Of a DNA stretch of 64,000 nucleotides, positions 63,868 through 64,000 are shown in pieces. The translations under genes and the position numbers were made by a program. The DNA is from Siphonodentalium dalli (taxonomy: Eukaryota; Mollusca; Scaphopoda; Gadilida; Siphonodentaliidae): positions 273,787,426 to 273,851,425 of the forward strand of contig CP136063.1 in assembly GCA_032622095.1 (NCBI GenBank), written 5' to 3'. The notes beneath the pieces were generated by a model, which searched no databases, was not told where the DNA came from, and saw only the letters and a program-made list of their open reading frames with translations. Numbering within the stretch: position 1 is the first letter of the stretch; every line of letters begins with the position of its first letter.

Positions 63868-64000
63868 GAACGCTCATTATTGGTATGTGAATTATCTTTA
63901 TTTGTAACATACAATGAATAAGACTAACAATGGACGTACTTTGTTGGTTACATACCAGGAATAAGACAGGCAATGAACGCTCTTTATTTGTAACATACCA
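63868..64000. repeat. Orphan half-monomer and following dimers
   Basis: A half-monomer starts at 63868 directly after CATGAATTTTCTAACAAG, where zeta units normally continue GAACGCTCTTTATTGG. It is followed by GAATTATC, the rare CATACAATGAATAAG, GGACGTACTTTG and ACAGGCAATG monomers, as in unit 23 near 54,546-54,650. The shared bases at the switch are GAACGCTC. Confidence 0.85.

Larger units (their letters stand above)
1..64000. repeat. 42/43-bp satellite array with multi-level higher-order structure
   Basis: The entire window consists of head-to-tail monomers of 42 bp, or 43 bp with an extra A in the GAATAAGACT block. Each has an 8-bp box (mostly GAACGCTC, GAGCGTTC, GAACGTTC or GGACGTTC), a TTTATTTGTAACATACC block and an AGGAATAGACTAACAAT block. 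All monomers read have the same orientation; I saw no inversion. No stretch above 300 bp lacks the repeat. The plus strand has stops in all three frames of the consensus and the minus strand keeps one frame open. This organisation is known from eukaryotic satellites; the lineage and chromosomal location are not readable from the sequence. Confidence 0.97.
60913..64000. repeat. Higher-order unit 26 (over 3,088 bp, delta-zeta hybrid, runs off the window)
   Basis: The marker monomer reads GAACATTCTGTG, a variant of GAGCATT. The half-monomer at 61125 is followed by delta-type dimers and the window-start module to about 62,690, then an unduplicated stretch of 42-mers to about 63,230, and a zeta body. 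The zeta body lacks 85 bp near 63,340 compared with unit 21. At 63,868 the CATGAATTTTCTAAC monomer is joined to a half-monomer without the preceding cassette. Confidence 0.84.

Noticed and set aside
1-64000. CRISPR array
   Set aside because: The period is near CRISPR size, but there are no unique spacers: the full 42-43 bp is repeated, in hundreds of copies, with no cas genes.
1-64000. Telomeric or subtelomeric simple repeat
   Set aside because: No TTAGGG-like or other 5-8-bp telomere repeat is visible; a subtelomeric location cannot be tested from the window.
1-64000. Transposon, retrotransposon or insertion sequence within the array
   Set aside because: All long stretches decompose into monomers. 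I found no terminal inverted repeats, target-site duplications, poly-A tails or coding domains.
1-64000. tRNA, rRNA or other RNA genes
   Set aside because: No cloverleaf, A/B boxes or rRNA-like sequence seen; the monomers are too short and AT-rich to hide one.

Overview
The whole 64-kb window is satellite DNA. I see no gene, RNA gene, transposon, unique spacer or other non-repetitive sequence. The basic unit is a monomer of 42 bp (or 43 bp when it carries one extra A, as in GGAATAAGACT), so the window holds roughly 1,500 monomers in head-to-tail order. Each monomer can be read as three blocks: an 8-bp box (GAACGCTC or a relative), then TTTATTTGTAACATACC, then AGGAATAGACTAACAAT. A, T, C and G occur 16, 12, 8 and 6 times in the 42-bp consensus, about 67% AT. 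Tens of kilobases of homogeneous multi-level satellite indicate a eukaryotic chromosome, most plausibly centromeric, pericentromeric or other constitutive heterochromatin. I cannot name the lineage from sequence alone.

The monomers are organised at several levels. (1) Single 42/43-bp monomers. (2) Two kinds of domain: mostly 42-mer stretches, and stretches of alternating 43-mers that form an 86-bp dimer. (3) Higher-order units of 1.3 to 3.8 kb. I delimit these by a 233-bp marker cassette that occurs 26 times: a GAGCAGTCTGTG or GAGCATTCTGTG monomer, four more monomers, then a 21-bp half-monomer exactly 212 bp from the cassette start. (4) Super-units: an 11.2-kb tandem duplication (about 7,161-18,362 and 18,363-29,606) and three copies of a 12.7 to 14.7-kb block (starting at 23,301, 38,022 and 50,770). 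I name unit classes alpha (2,531 bp), beta (2,700), gamma (2,191), delta (1,291-1,769), epsilon (3,008) and zeta (2,107-3,802). Their order from 7,859 is alpha-beta-alpha-gamma-delta, alpha-beta-alpha-gamma-delta-epsilon-zeta, truncated beta-alpha-gamma-delta-epsilon-zeta, alpha-gamma-delta-epsilon/gamma hybrid, delta/zeta hybrid.

Region by region: 1-2,416 holds a partial module and a 1,512-bp-offset duplication; 2,391-6,604 is a 2,107-bp tandem duplication; 6,605-29,606 is mainly the 11.2-kb pair; 29,607-60,431 holds the larger super-units with indels of whole monomers or dimers; 60,432-64,000 repeats an earlier segment at an offset of 4,388 bp, then runs through a stretch without recognisable higher-order copies (about 62,690-63,230). 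The window starts and ends in related modules (offset 61,820 bp).

The many open frames on the minus strand are by-products of the 42-bp period (14 codons, repeating ERSLLVYSWYVTNK). They mostly begin at TTG, break wherever a 43-mer occurs, and I do not call any as a gene. The biology on view is unequal exchange and amplification of a satellite, with a conserved quasi-palindromic box in almost every monomer that could be a protein-binding site.
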